In this document: positions 17,015 through 24,924 of the stretch, piece by piece
Position numbering within the stretch: position 1 is the first letter of the stretch
Layout: every line of letters begins with the position of its first letter
Assembly: GCF_014648875.1 (NCBI RefSeq)
Contig: NZ_BMRY01000007.1
Coordinates: 248,001-312,000 of the forward strand
From: Streptomyces parvus
Lineage (GTDB): Bacteria; Actinomycetota; Actinomycetes; Streptomycetales; Streptomycetaceae
Length of the DNA: 64,000 nucleotides
Direction: 5' to 3'
Made by a program: the position numbers and the translations under genes
The notes under the pieces: generated by a model
What the model was told of the DNA's origin: nothing
The model's input: the letters and a program-made list of their open reading frames with translations, nothing else
Database searches by the model: none

Positions 17015-17335
17015 CTACAGGCAGCTTTTGAACGAGAAGCGGATGCTGGAACCGTCCGGGTGGACTACATAGAAGCAGCGGGTGTTCCCGATCCCCTCCG
17101 GATTCACCTGCACTTTGAACCCGGCAACGCCCGGCTTGGTCCGTTCCTGCGCATCCGGGTGCCGCGCGATGAGCGCCTGAAGGAATGCGATGTGTGCAGG
17201 ATCCGTGACGGCCTGGGGCTGGCCAGGGCCTGAGCCCGGTGTCCCCGGGTAGGCGCGCAGGATCTCCTGGCAGCGCGCGATGGCTGCTGCCTTGGTTGGG
17301 AAGTGCTCGTTGCCGATGCTCACTGGGATTGCCAT
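17015..17335 (-). CDS. DUF3223 protein
   Basis: A 106-aa protein with the DUF3223 layout: FPTKAAAIARCQEILRAY near the start, then FLQALIARHPDA, and a C-terminal half with VNPEGIGNTRCFYVVHPDGS and FSFKSC. Members occur in phages and in plant chloroplast proteins and may bind nucleic acid. The ATG at 17335 follows ATGGAG. It is the last gene of a leftward set after the DNA ligase, 40 bases apart. Confidence 0.75.
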   Translation of the reverse strand: MAIPVSIGNEHFPTKAAAIARCQEILRAYPGTPGSGPGQPQAVTDPAHIAFLQALIARHPDAQERTKPGVAGFKVQVNPEGIGNTRCFYVVHPDGSSIRFSFKSCL

Positions 17336-17375
17336 GTCTCCATGATGCGGACGGAGTGGTAGGCGCGGCAGCTCG

Positions 17376-18305
17376 TTATCGCATGCGGGTGACGGTGAGC
17401 GTCCCGTGCCTGCCGGTGCCGGCGAGGACCTCGACGACAAGGTTGCTCTCGACCCGGGTGTACGTCTCCCCGTCCGCCCGCCGCTCCCCAACAACCTCGG
17501 CCGCGGCGAGCGCCTCGCCGATCCTGCCGACGAGTACGGGGTTGAGTCGCGCGGACAGCCGGATGGGCCCGCCCTCATCACCGATGGCGAGCGCGAGCCG
17601 GTGTGGCCGGCGCCGGGGGCCGAGGTATCCGACGACGAGCGCGTCTTCGGTGTCGGCATGCCGGACCTTGGTCCATCCGCGGCGGCCGGCGGGGTAGCTG
17701 CCTGTCCCCTTCTTGCAGACGATCCCCTCGATGCCCTGCTCTTGGAGCCCGTCGTACCAGGCGATGGCCACTGCCCGGTCGTCGGTGGCGGGCACGGCTT
17801 GGATGGGTGGCGGGATGTCGTGGAGGAGTTCGACGAGCAGCTGCCGCCGTTCCGTGTAGGGGAGTCCTGCGGTCTGCCCGTGCTGGGGGTGTTCGAGGAT
17901 GTCCCAGGTGGCGTAGCTGGCGGGGTGTTGTGCGGCGAGCGCCCGTGCCCGGGTGATGGTGGAGGCGGCCCGGGATTGGGCTGCGGCGAAGTCGATGCGG
18001 CCGTTTCGCCAGATGACGGCTTCTCCGTCGAGTGTGGTCCCGGATGGTAGCTGCATGGCGGCGACGGCGAGGTCCATCCAGTGGCTGGTGACGACCCTGC
18101 CGGAGCGGGCGTAGAGGGTGACGGTGTCGTCGGTGCGCTGGAGGATGGTGCGGTGCCCGTCGAATTTCGGTTCGTACCACCAGTTCGGCCCGTGGGGGAT
18201 GACGGGGACGGCTTTGGCGAGGGCGGGCCGGACGGGGTGTTCCACGTGTTCAGGGTGCGTCAGGGTTGTGGTGGTGGCATGCCGAGTGGCCTGTCTGGGC
18301 GGCAT
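17376..18305 (-). CDS. ATP-dependent DNA ligase
   Basis: A 309-aa enzyme that seals nicks using ATP. Motif I YEPKFDGHR carries the AMP-accepting lysine (Lys47), followed by TLDGEAVIW (motif III), EGIVCKKGTGSY (motif IV-like) and WTKVRH (motif V). An OB-fold C-terminal part (about 215-309) is present. The length suits the small phage and LigC/LigB-like types without extra domains. The ATG at 18305 overlaps the upstream DUF6233 gene by 46 bases. A GTG at 18245 is an alternative that would start closer to the first conserved residues. It is probably for phage DNA replication or repair. Confidence 0.85.
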   Translation of the reverse strand: MPPRQATRHATTTTLTHPEHVEHPVRPALAKAVPVIPHGPNWWYEPKFDGHRTILQRTDDTVTLYARSGRVVTSHWMDLAVAAMQLPSGTTLDGEAVIWRNGRIDFAAAQSRAASTITRARALAAQHPASYATWDILEHPQHGQTAGLPYTERRQLLVELLHDIPPPIQAVPATDDRAVAIAWYDGLQEQGIEGIVCKKGTGSYPAGRRGWTKVRHADTEDALVVGYLGPRRRPHRLALAIGDEGGPIRLSARLNPVLVGRIGEALAAAEVVGERRADGETYTRVESNLVVEVLAGTGRHGTLTVTRMR

Positions 18306-18646
18306 GCGTCGCAGGGTTTCGCTCCGTCGCCGAGTTCTGCGCGGGCGCGTTCGGTGGTGATGGGTTGGAGGGTTTTTCCTGCTGCCCAGCAGTCGCCTCG
18401 GTGGATTTGGGTGGTGGGTGTGCCGATGCCTGCTTGGACGATGCCCCAGTCGGGGGTGCGTGGCTGTCGTGGTGGGGCTGGCGGGGGTTCGGGTGCAGGT
18501 TGCTGCTGTTGTTCGACGTCTTTGATCTGCTGCCGGACGCGGTCGAGGGTGAGGGTGAGCCATGTTTCTAGGGTGCGGAGGCGGTCGAGGTCGGGCGGCA
18601 GATCGTACATACGTTCGAGTCTAGTGTGGCCCGCGTCCCGCTTCAC
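18260..18646 (-). CDS. DUF6233 protein
   Basis: A 128-aa protein with the DUF6233 pattern known from many Streptomyces: LDRLRTLETWLTLTLDRVRQQI near the start, a Pro/Gln linker, then PDWGIVQAGIG and VHxGDCWAAGK-like residues (IHRGDCWAAGK), and a CDACRP end. The two Cys near the end plus Cys/His earlier suggest metal binding. The start is GTG 18646. An internal ATG (MYDLPPDLDRL) twelve codons later is an alternative. It is first in the leftward set with the DNA ligase. Confidence 0.75.
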   Translation of the reverse strand: MKRDAGHTRLERMYDLPPDLDRLRTLETWLTLTLDRVRQQIKDVEQQQQPAPEPPPAPPRQPRTPDWGIVQAGIGTPTTQIHRGDCWAAGKTLQPITTERARAELGDGAKPCDACRPDRPLGMPPPQP

Positions 18647-18746
18647 GTAGACCGAGAACTAACGTGACCTAACGGCAGACAAATGAGTCGCGCCGCGCTA
18701 CTCTCGTAAGGCAGGCATTAATCCATGTCTGTAGAAACGAGGACTG

Positions 18747-19169
18747 GTGAAGATCACGATCACCGTCGAGCAGCCCACTGGGGACTTCCAGCAGAAGCTC
18801 CTGACCCTGCTCGCCGACCACGCCGCCGACATCGAACCCGACGCCACCTGGACCAAGGAGCGCGCCGAGCGCCTCTACCTGGCCCTGCCGACCAACGCGC
18901 GCCGCATCATCAAGGAAGCCGCCAACCGTGGCGGATACGTCTCCGCCGACGACCTCCGCAGCGGAGAGGACAGCAGCCTGCGCGGCCACAGCGCAGCCAT
19001 CAAGCGAGCCGTCGACCGTGGGGCACGCGAAGGCTGGTGGCCGGACAGCCTTGAGTCACCGGTGCAGGCGCAAGGCCCCGGCTTCGGAAAGGTCGTCGGC
19101 TACCTCATCCCCGACGACCTCGTCGAGACCTTCAAGTACGCCGCCAACAAGCCCACCCGCGACTGGTAA
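18747..19169 (+). CDS. Hypothetical protein, winged-helix-like
   Basis: A 140-aa protein beginning at GTG 18747 after ACGAGGACT. The centre (ERLYLALPTNARRIIKEAAN, then SADDL and AAIKRAVDRGAREGWW) has the rhythm of a winged helix with a recognition segment, and the end is YLIPDDLVETFKYA. It resembles actinobacterial DUF6416-like proteins, but I am not sure of that name. It starts a two-gene rightward unit with the next gene, 27 bases apart. Confidence 0.55.
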   Translation: MKITITVEQPTGDFQQKLLTLLADHAADIEPDATWTKERAERLYLALPTNARRIIKEAANRGGYVSADDLRSGEDSSLRGHSAAIKRAVDRGAREGWWPDSLESPVQAQGPGFGKVVGYLIPDDLVETFKYAANKPTRDW

Positions 19170-19196
19170 CTCACCCCACCACAAGGAGGCACGACC

Positions 19197-20087
19197 ATGG
19201 GACGTGAAGTCCGACGAGTTCCGCTCGGCTTCGACTGGCCGCAGAACAAGGTCTGGGAAGGGTTCCTCAGCCCCGACAAGTTCGACGAGGACCCCTGCCC
19301 CGACTGCAAGAGCGGCTATTCGCCGCAGGCGCAGAACCTGTACGACCTCTGGTACGGAAAGATCCCCTTCGACCCGGCCAGTACCGGATCGACGCCGTGG
19401 CGGCACGACAGCCCTGCTGTCCGAGCGTTCGCCGAGCGCAACGTCGGCAACGCCCCCGACTACTACGGGACCGGCGAGATCTCCATCGTTCGCGAGGCGC
19501 AGAGGCTGGCAAGCCTGTTCAACGGGCAGTGGTCCTGCCACCTCTCGCAGGACGATGTCGACGCACTGGTAGCGGGCGGACGGCTCTACGACTTCACGCA
19601 CGACGTGGTTCCCGGCAAGGGGTGGCAGCCCAAGCCCACCCCTGTGGCGCCGACTGCCGCCGAGGTCAACGAGTGGTCGCTCCGCAGCATGGGACACGAC
19701 AGCATCAACGCCCACGTCGTCATCAAGGCCCGCTGTAAGCGAGAGGGTGTAACCGATACCTGCCCGACCTGCGATGGGCACGCTGGCTTGGAGAGGTACG
19801 AGGGGCAGCGCGCTGAGGCTGAAGCGTGGGAGCCGACCGACCCTCCCGAGGGTGAAGGCTGGCAGCTGTGGGAGACGGTCAGCGAGGGCTCTCCGATCAG
19901 CCCCGTGTTCGACTCGGCGGACGGTCTGGCTGGGTGGATGTCGGACCCGGCGCGCGGTGACCGTTGGGTGCCTGGTGATGTGGCCAGGAAGTTCGTTGAG
20001 GAGGGCTGGGCTCCGACTGGCGTCTTGTCTGCCGGTCATGGGTTCCAGTCCGGCGTAGAGGCGATCGGCTGGAACGACAAGGCCTGA
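19197..20087 (+). CDS. Phage/mobile-element protein with zinc-knuckle motifs
   Basis: A 296-aa protein with strong ribosome site AAGGAGGC. The start MGREVRRVPLGFDWPQNKVW and the motif CPDCKSGYSPQAQNLYDLWY are typical of a protein widespread in Streptomyces phages and integrative elements. A second Cys pair occurs in CPTCDGHAGLE. The C-terminal part (residues about 225-290) has GWQLWETVSEGSPISP and PARGDRWVPGDVARKFVEEG. Function is unknown. It precedes a strong terminator. Confidence 0.65.
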   Translation: MGREVRRVPLGFDWPQNKVWEGFLSPDKFDEDPCPDCKSGYSPQAQNLYDLWYGKIPFDPASTGSTPWRHDSPAVRAFAERNVGNAPDYYGTGEISIVREAQRLASLFNGQWSCHLSQDDVDALVAGGRLYDFTHDVVPGKGWQPKPTPVAPTAAEVNEWSLRSMGHDSINAHVVIKARCKREGVTDTCPTCDGHAGLERYEGQRAEAEAWEPTDPPEGEGWQLWETVSEGSPISPVFDSADGLAGWMSDPARGDRWVPGDVARKFVEEGWAPTGVLSAGHGFQSGVEAIGWNDKA

Positions 20088-20096
20088 ACGCGCAGC

Positions 20097-20135
20097 GCGA
20101 CGCCCCGGCCAAGGTCTAGTTGGCCGGGGCGTCGC
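20097..20135 (+). terminator. Terminator
   Basis: A perfect 15-bp stem, GCGACGCCCCGGCCA with TGGCCGGGGCGTCGC, encloses nine bases. It lies ten bases after the preceding stop. Confidence 0.85.
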
Positions 20136-20200
20136 CGTGTCAGCGTATCGCCCACCCTGCCCGCGCCTGCCCTGCCACACTGGCGTTGCCCCCGTCGCCT

Positions 20201-20216
20201 CCCCCGTCGACGGGGG
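20201..20216 (+). promoter_or_regulatory. 16-bp perfect palindrome upstream of a 50-aa gene
   Basis: CCCCCGTCGACGGGGG is fully symmetrical and ends 18 bases before the GTG at 20235. As RNA it forms a hairpin next to the ribosome site CGAGGAGG, and as DNA it could be an operator. Confidence 0.4.
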
Positions 20217-20234
20217 CACCCCGAGGAGGACACC

Positions 20235-20387
20235 GTGAACGACTGCGGCATCAGCGAGACGAACAACCCGCGCGTCCGGGTGCTCTGGGAACGCGAGGGG
20301 AAGACGGTGACTCTGCACCTTGCCGTGGAGCCCGTGCCTGCACCCCAGATCGCCACGACCCTGCCGCCCACGCCACGCCAGGACTGA
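20235..20387 (+). CDS. 50-aa protein, unknown function
   Basis: A GTG start with a near-ideal CGAGGAGGACACC leader gives MNDCGISETNNPRVRVLWER, then a beta-type stretch VTLHLAVEPVPAP and a Pro/Thr-rich tail. The strong ribosome site and Streptomyces codon use support a real gene. It is too short for family recognition. Confidence 0.5.
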   Translation: MNDCGISETNNPRVRVLWEREGKTVTLHLAVEPVPAPQIATTLPPTPRQD

Positions 20388-20428
20388 TCAAGCCCGGCCT
20401 GTCAGCGCTCGGTCGTAGGCTTGTCACA

Positions 20429-20716
20429 TCAACCCCCAGGGCTCACGGCCCGCGAACAAGGGGATTGCTTACCGCCCCCATCCTGGCTGCTCCCGGGACG
20501 GGGGCGGGGCTGCGTCCGGGGCTTCTCGACAGCGCCCAGGCGCTTGGTCATCCGCTCGAACAGTGCAGCGGCGGCCTGCTTGTCGGCCTGGGACGGTGAT
20601 CCGTCGGGCCGTGCCACGTTGAGCGCCGCACGCAGCTCGCGCTTCGTGAAGTACAGGGTGTACACCGCGTCCTCGTCGACTTGGGCGGCGGCGTGGGCCT
20701 CTGCGAAGGTCGTCAT
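20429..20716 (-). CDS. Hypothetical protein (95 aa)
   Basis: A small leftward gene. Residues about 1-62 look helical and charged (FTKRELRAALNVARPDGSPS, then QAAAALFERMTKRLG), and the tail is Pro/Arg/Ser-rich. It is the first of three small leftward genes between 20.4 and 21.3 kb. No family is recognised. Confidence 0.5.
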   Translation of the reverse strand: MTTFAEAHAAAQVDEDAVYTLYFTKRELRAALNVARPDGSPSQADKQAAAALFERMTKRLGAVEKPRTQPRPRPGSSQDGGGKQSPCSRAVSPGG

Positions 20717-20750
20717 GCCCCGCTAACGGGCCCGCCAGCGGAAGGTCACC

Positions 20751-20987
20751 TCAACCGTCCGTGGCGTCCTCCGGGTGCAGCACGATCTTCTTTGCCGCCT
20801 GCTCCAGCTTCAGGCGGCTCTGCTTCGGCTCCTGTGCGGCCTCGGCTGTCACCGCAGCCTGGAACGTTTCCGCAGCCTCAAGCCACGGCCGCCAGCCTTC
20901 CTGTGTATACGGCTCGGAGGTTGCCACGCGCTGCGCCTCGACAGAGGCACGGCACAGCTCGATCAGGTTCTCACTCGGATTCGCCAC
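20751..20987 (-). CDS. Hypothetical protein (78 aa)
   Basis: A helical, Ala/Glu-rich product (LIELCRASVEAQRVATSEPY, then WLEAAETFQAAVTAEAAQ). GTG 20987 is preferred because TAGGCT, a common Streptomyces -10, ends seven bases before it, making a leaderless transcript. An ATG at 21032 would add 15 residues. Function is unknown. Confidence 0.5.
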   Translation of the reverse strand: MANPSENLIELCRASVEAQRVATSEPYTQEGWRPWLEAAETFQAAVTAEAAQEPKQSRLKLEQAAKKIVLHPEDATDG

Positions 20988-21071
20988 GGCCGGAAGCCTA
21001 AACGAGGGGTCTGACAACGGCCGGGCTGCCATGCAGGTCAGGGCGTCACTTCCGCAGCACCGCGCACGCGA

Positions 21072-21248
21072 TCATGCCGCCTCAGCCACATCCCCGCGCA
21101 CCGCCGCAGCCCACTCCACCAACAGCTCCTGATACCGCAGGCGGCCCTCCACGGACACCAGACCACCCGCCTCCAGCAGCCCCCGAATCTCCTCATTCAC
21201 CACAGCCAACGAGCGGGCACGCGGCGGCTGGGTCGGAGGAGTCGGCAT
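21072..21248 (-). CDS. 58-aa helical protein
   Basis: Starting at ATG 21248, the product has a Pro-rich start followed by helices (RSLAVVNEEIRGLLEAGGLV and RLRYQELLVEWAAAVRG). Composition and codon bias fit a real small gene. It is divergent from the HAD hydrolase gene. No family is recognised. Confidence 0.5.
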   Translation of the reverse strand: MPTPPTQPPRARSLAVVNEEIRGLLEAGGLVSVEGRLRYQELLVEWAAAVRGDVAEAA

Positions 21249-21297
21249 GCCCGCAGTCTACGGGCGAGGTGTGACAATCAGCCCAGCCCGCAGCTCG

Positions 21298-21303
21298 TAG
21301 GAT
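21298..21303 (+). promoter_or_regulatory. -10 element for leaderless HAD hydrolase gene
   Basis: TAGGAT ends six bases before the ATG at 21310, so the transcript should begin at or near the start codon. GTGACA at 21271 is a possible -35, though the 21-bp spacer is long. Confidence 0.45.
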
Positions 21304-21309
21304 GCCCAC

Positions 21310-21972
21310 ATGATTCGTGCAGTCGTGTTCGACGTCGGAGAATGCCTCGTAGACGAAACCCGGGAGTACGGCACCTGGGCCGACTGGCTCGGCGTACCCC
21401 GCCACACCTTCGCCGCCATGTTCGGCGCCGTCATCGCCCAAGGCCGCGACTATCGCGAAACCTTCCAGGCCTTCCGCCCCGGCTTCGACCTCTACGCCGA
21501 ACGCGACGCCCGCGCGGCAGCCGGCCAGCCCGAACACTTCGACGAAACCGACCTCTACCCCGACGTCCGCGACAGCCTCAAGGCCCTCCGCGCCGACGGG
21601 CTGTGGCTCGGCATCGCAGGCAACCAGACGGTACGCGCCGGCGGGATCCTCCGCGAACTGTTCACCGACGACGTCGACCTCATCGGCACCTCGGACGACT
21701 GGGGCGCCAGCAAACCCGACCCCGAGTTCTTCCACCGCGTCGCCGCCGTCGTCCCCGCCGAACCCGACGAGATCCTCTACGTCGGCGACCGCGTCGACAA
21801 CGACCTCCGCCCCGGCGCCGCCGCAGGCATGCACACCGCGCTCATCCACCGCGGGCCCTGGGCCACCATCCAATGGCACACCGAGGAAGCGGAGAAACTC
21901 CCCACCTTCCGGGTGGAGAGCCTCCTCGAACTGTCCCCGCTCATTCAGCAGTTCAACGGGCAAGGGCGCTGA
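21310..21972 (+). CDS. HAD-superfamily hydrolase
   Basis: A 220-aa phosphatase-like enzyme. Motif I is VVFDVGEC with nucleophile Asp8, and the usual second Asp is Gly as in the DxG subgroup. Motif II is IAGNQ, motif III lysine is in ASKPDP (Lys135) and motif IV is YVGDRVDND (Asp160, Asp165). A helical cap lies between about 16 and 90. Substrate is unknown. It appears transcribed alone from a leaderless promoter, and its 3' end overlaps the convergent XRE regulator gene by 20 bases. It may be host-derived cargo. Confidence 0.85.
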   Translation: MIRAVVFDVGECLVDETREYGTWADWLGVPRHTFAAMFGAVIAQGRDYRETFQAFRPGFDLYAERDARAAAGQPEHFDETDLYPDVRDSLKALRADGLWLGIAGNQTVRAGGILRELFTDDVDLIGTSDDWGASKPDPEFFHRVAAVVPAEPDEILYVGDRVDNDLRPGAAAGMHTALIHRGPWATIQWHTEEAEKLPTFRVESLLELSPLIQQFNGQGR

Positions 21973-23176
21973 CGGTCGTCGACCACCCGTACAGGCGCTC
22001 ATCCAGGTCCCGCACACACTGCTGATGCTGGTGCGGGGCCAGCGCCCTCCGCACGTCCCGCACCCGCTCCATGCCCGTCGCGTACCAGGTGACCTCCAGT
22101 TGATCGAGGGCCTCGCACGCGTACCCGCATGCCGCCTCCGGGTTCCCCGCGGCGACCTCGACCGCGGCCAGGTCGCCGAGGATCACGGACCGTTGCTTCT
22201 CCTCCGCCGGGGGCAGTGCGTCGAGGACACCCTGGAGGGTGGTGCGGGCCTGCGGCAGGTGCCCGGCCTTCAACTGGGTGTTGCCCTTGAACGCGGCCAG
22301 CCGGACCGGGCTGAACCAGTCCAACCACGGCGGGGACTCGTGCTCGCCGCCTGCGGCCAGCACGTCCTCGCCGTGACCGATCAGGTGCAGGGCGGTCTTC
22401 GAGTTCCCGCACCGGGTCTCGCACTCGGCCTCGACCGCGTCCAGCCACGCCAGCAGCTCCGCCGAGGCGGGACCGCGACGGGCATAGGTACGGGCCGCGG
22501 TCATCCGCTCCACTGCATTGTCCCGACGGCCTGTCCAGGCGGGGATGAACGCGGTGTGGGCGAGGATCGCCGCCCCCAGCAGACTGTCGTCAGCCTCACC
22601 GGCGGCCTGTAGCGCCCGGTGCCAGGTGGCGCCGGCCCGGTCGGCTTCACTCAGGTCGAAGAACTCAATGCGCCCGGCGAGCAGCCACGTCTCCGCAAGG
22701 GCAGCAGCCACCGCCTGCCGGGTGCGGCCCGCGGACTCGGGAAGCAGCGCACACCCGAGAGTGGCGTGAGCAACCGCAGCCGGATGCAGGGTCGCAGGGG
22801 CCACCGACCAGTACAGGCGCCGGTGCGACCGGGTGACCGCCTCGTAGTCGGCAGCCACGGACGCGGGCTGGATCGTCGCGGAGGCCTGCGACGGCACCGC
22901 GGCCAGGCCCACCGCGGCGGCGGTTCCGGCGATGAGGGTGCGGCGCACCGGGTCATGCCCGGCCGGCGGGGTGAATCCGAGGGCTTCGAGGTCCTGGCCG
23001 AGGACCCGTGTGAGAGCCTGCTGAAGGTCGGGGTGCGGCCACGGCGGCGCTTCGGACTCCCACCGGCGAACCTGACGCACACCGACACCGAGGGCATCGG
23101 CGAGGGCCTGCTGAGAGTGGTAACCCGCGGCAAGGCGGGCGGCTTTGAGTCGGGTGTTGCTGGGTTTCGGCGGCAC
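21953..23176 (-). CDS. XRE-family regulator with TPR-like C-terminal region
   Basis: A 407-aa protein with an N-terminal helix-turn-helix (about 5-60: LKAARLAAGYHSQQALADALG, then VRRWES) and a long alpha-helical region with TPR-like repeats to the end. GTG 23176 follows GGAGG at seven bases. Such XRE-TPR proteins are abundant in Streptomyces and often sit next to small genes they control. Here a divergent pair of small genes starts at 23362, with the shared promoter region between. In phages this layout can serve as a lysogeny or signalling switch. Confidence 0.85.
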   Translation of the reverse strand: MPPKPSNTRLKAARLAAGYHSQQALADALGVGVRQVRRWESEAPPWPHPDLQQALTRVLGQDLEALGFTPPAGHDPVRRTLIAGTAAAVGLAAVPSQASATIQPASVAADYEAVTRSHRRLYWSVAPATLHPAAVAHATLGCALLPESAGRTRQAVAAALAETWLLAGRIEFFDLSEADRAGATWHRALQAAGEADDSLLGAAILAHTAFIPAWTGRRDNAVERMTAARTYARRGPASAELLAWLDAVEAECETRCGNSKTALHLIGHGEDVLAAGGEHESPPWLDWFSPVRLAAFKGNTQLKAGHLPQARTTLQGVLDALPPAEEKQRSVILGDLAAVEVAAGNPEAACGYACEALDQLEVTWYATGMERVRDVRRALAPHQHQQCVRDLDERLYGWSTTVSALAR

Positions 23177-23361
23177 GCTGGTCCTCCATCGTGGCAAGTG
23201 CCGCCCAGTTTCACATCGGGCCCTGCGGGTGGCCAGTCGTACTCCCGATGGGCGCATCAAAGTCCTCTTCTGTGACGGCAAGAGTCCTCTGAGAGCCCTC
23301 GGAAACCCGCACTCGTAGGTCCAACCTTGGTGGACGATCACCCAGCCACCGGGAGAACCCA

Positions 23362-23742
23362 GTGCCATCCACCACCACGATCAAGAACTGCCGGTTAGAG
23401 CCCGCCGGAGACACCTGGGATGCCGTCCGCGTCCCCCGCAGTGTCGGCAGCGACGCCGTCGCCATCCTCGGCAGCCGAGCCGGAGCAGCCCTCCAGGACC
23501 CGCACGAAGGATGCCTGTACTTCTTCATCGCCCCCGGCACCGCAGACTCCTGGAAGCCCGAGGATGCGCCCGGCGCCCGGATCCTCGGGGCGGGGTCGCA
23601 TGTGGTGTTCCCCCCGCCGAGACGCACACAGGGACCCGGCCCGCACTGGCGGATCTGCCCCGGCGACGACGGACTCCTCACCGACACCGCCGCACTCCGG
23701 GCCGCACTGGAAGACGCAGCATCCGCAGCGGTCCGCCGGTGA
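23362..23742 (+). CDS. Small conserved Streptomyces-type protein
   Basis: A 126-aa protein (GTG start after GGGAG) with pieces NCRLEPAGDTWDAVRVPRS, GCLYFFIAPGTADSW and GPHWRICPGDDGLLTD. I recognise the pattern as one often found beside XRE regulators in Streptomyces, but no function is known. It is coupled to the next gene by a GTGA overlap and divergent from the XRE-TPR regulator. Confidence 0.65.
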   Translation: MPSTTTIKNCRLEPAGDTWDAVRVPRSVGSDAVAILGSRAGAALQDPHEGCLYFFIAPGTADSWKPEDAPGARILGAGSHVVFPPPRRTQGPGPHWRICPGDDGLLTDTAALRAALEDAASAAVRR

Positions 23743-23942
23743 CCGACATGGCAGCCGAACGCCAACTGCCGGCCCTCGCCGAGCTGACGTGGGACCAGTC
23801 CGCGGGCCGGGCCTGCGTGTGGTGCAAGCAGCCCCTCGACCGCGGCGCCGTGCCGGCCGGGGTGATCCGGGAGCGGGACGGGGCGCACGTCCTGGACACC
23901 GAGGTGTGGGCCGGGCCGTGCTGTGCTGGGGGAGGGGTGTGA
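23739..23942 (+). CDS. 67-aa protein with CxxC motif
   Basis: GTG 23739 overlaps the previous stop. The product contains LTWDQSAGRACVWCKQPLD and ends near CCAGGGV, so a small zinc site is likely. It belongs to the two-gene unit divergent from the XRE-TPR regulator. Function is unknown. Confidence 0.6.
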   Translation: MTDMAAERQLPALAELTWDQSAGRACVWCKQPLDRGAVPAGVIRERDGAHVLDTEVWAGPCCAGGGV

Positions 23943-24152
23943 GCGAATCGGTTTCGGCCACGGGCACCGGAGGGTCACAAGCCCACCGACGAGTCCCTCG
24001 GTAAGGGCTTCCTTGCCTCTGGGCTGCGGTTATACGCGCGGTGAACCTGACGGGTGGTTAGGCCATCAGTTTCCGCAGGACACTAGTTTTTTGGTCAAAA
24101 GTGAGCAAGGCTCGATGGGCTGACTGACCCCAGAGTCAGTAGGCGCAGCCTG

Positions 24153-24770
24153 TCACCGGCCGCGCAAGCGGATCAACCAGCGATCAATGGGGAGGACGAG
24201 ATCAGCAGTCTCCACCGGAGCACCGTCCTCACCGAGGCGAGTCCGCACCAGACGAAACGCCGTCATATCCACCAGCAGGCCCAGAGCGTGAGCCTGATCC
24301 GCGGTCAGCGGTGCTGTGCCCACCTCCACCACATGGCTGACGTGAGCCCTACGCTGCCCGCGCCACCACGACGACACGATCATCGCCGAATGGCCACCGG
24401 GATCGAGGCACTCCACGGTCTCGTGGTGCAGCATCAACCCGGGCCGGACGCCGAGCCGCGCGGCAAGTTCCTCGGTCGCGGGCCGCGGGCGGGTGTCGGT
24501 GGTCTCGCTGCTGTACGGCCAGGGCAGGTCGGCGTTCGTGAGGGTGCGCACAGCAGGAGGATGCGCCACCGTGACGTGACGACCCTTCTCTCCGTCGAGA
24601 ACACCACTCCTGCGGAGCAGGTCGTAGGTGAGGCGCATCGTCTGCTCGTGGACCCGGTACTCGACGGCCATGTCGCGGCGCGAGGGCAGCGGCTGACCGA
24701 TGGTCCACTCGCCGGCCCGGATGCGGCGGCGGATGTCGGCGGCGATGCGCCTGTGCGCCGCTTCTGGCAT
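24153..24770 (-). CDS. GntR-family regulator (HutC/UTRA type)
   Basis: A 205-aa protein with an N-terminal winged helix (HRRIAADIRRRIRAGEWTIG, PLPSRRDMAVEYRVHEQTMR) and a C-terminal UTRA-like ligand domain (about 85-200). GntR repressors of this subgroup (for example KorSA/KorA) control transfer or lysogeny genes of Streptomyces mobile elements. A perfect 14-bp palindrome 19 bases upstream of its start is a probable operator and suggests autoregulation plus control of the divergent small gene at 24925. Confidence 0.85.
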   Translation of the reverse strand: MPEAAHRRIAADIRRRIRAGEWTIGQPLPSRRDMAVEYRVHEQTMRLTYDLLRRSGVLDGEKGRHVTVAHPPAVRTLTNADLPWPYSSETTDTRPRPATEELAARLGVRPGLMLHHETVECLDPGGHSAMIVSSWWRGQRRAHVSHVVEVGTAPLTADQAHALGLLVDMTAFRLVRTRLGEDGAPVETADLVLPIDRWLIRLRGR

Positions 24771-24788
24771 CCGAACCTCTTACATCGA

Positions 24789-24802
24789 TCGATGATCATC
24801 GA
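24789..24802. promoter_or_regulatory. Putative GntR operator
   Basis: TCGATGATCATCGA is a perfect 14-bp palindrome between the divergent GntR gene and the gene at 24925. ATCGATCGAT overlaps its left side. Confidence 0.5.
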
Positions 24803-24828
24803 GTGAAGTTCGAACCTATGAAGTGGGA

Positions 24829-24854
24829 CGGCCTCCTGATATATCAGGAGGCCG
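24829..24854. promoter_or_regulatory. 26-bp perfect palindrome
   Basis: The sequence is fully symmetrical, centred on CTGATATATCAG with GC-rich flanks CGGCCTC and GAGGCCG. As RNA it makes a 13-bp hairpin. It sits in a divergent promoter region, so a regulator site or an attenuator is possible, though a terminator is less expected here. Confidence 0.5.
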
Positions 24855-24924
24855 CTCAGCTTGAAGATCAGCTAACGAGAGCGACACCCCACCCTCATTC
24901 ACGACCGAGCACGAGAGAGCGCAC

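Noticed and set aside
18260..18563. Longer N terminus for the DNA ligase (starting near 18563)
   Set aside because: It would be a His/Arg/Thr/Pro-rich extension fully overlapping the DUF6233 gene, unlike any ligase start.
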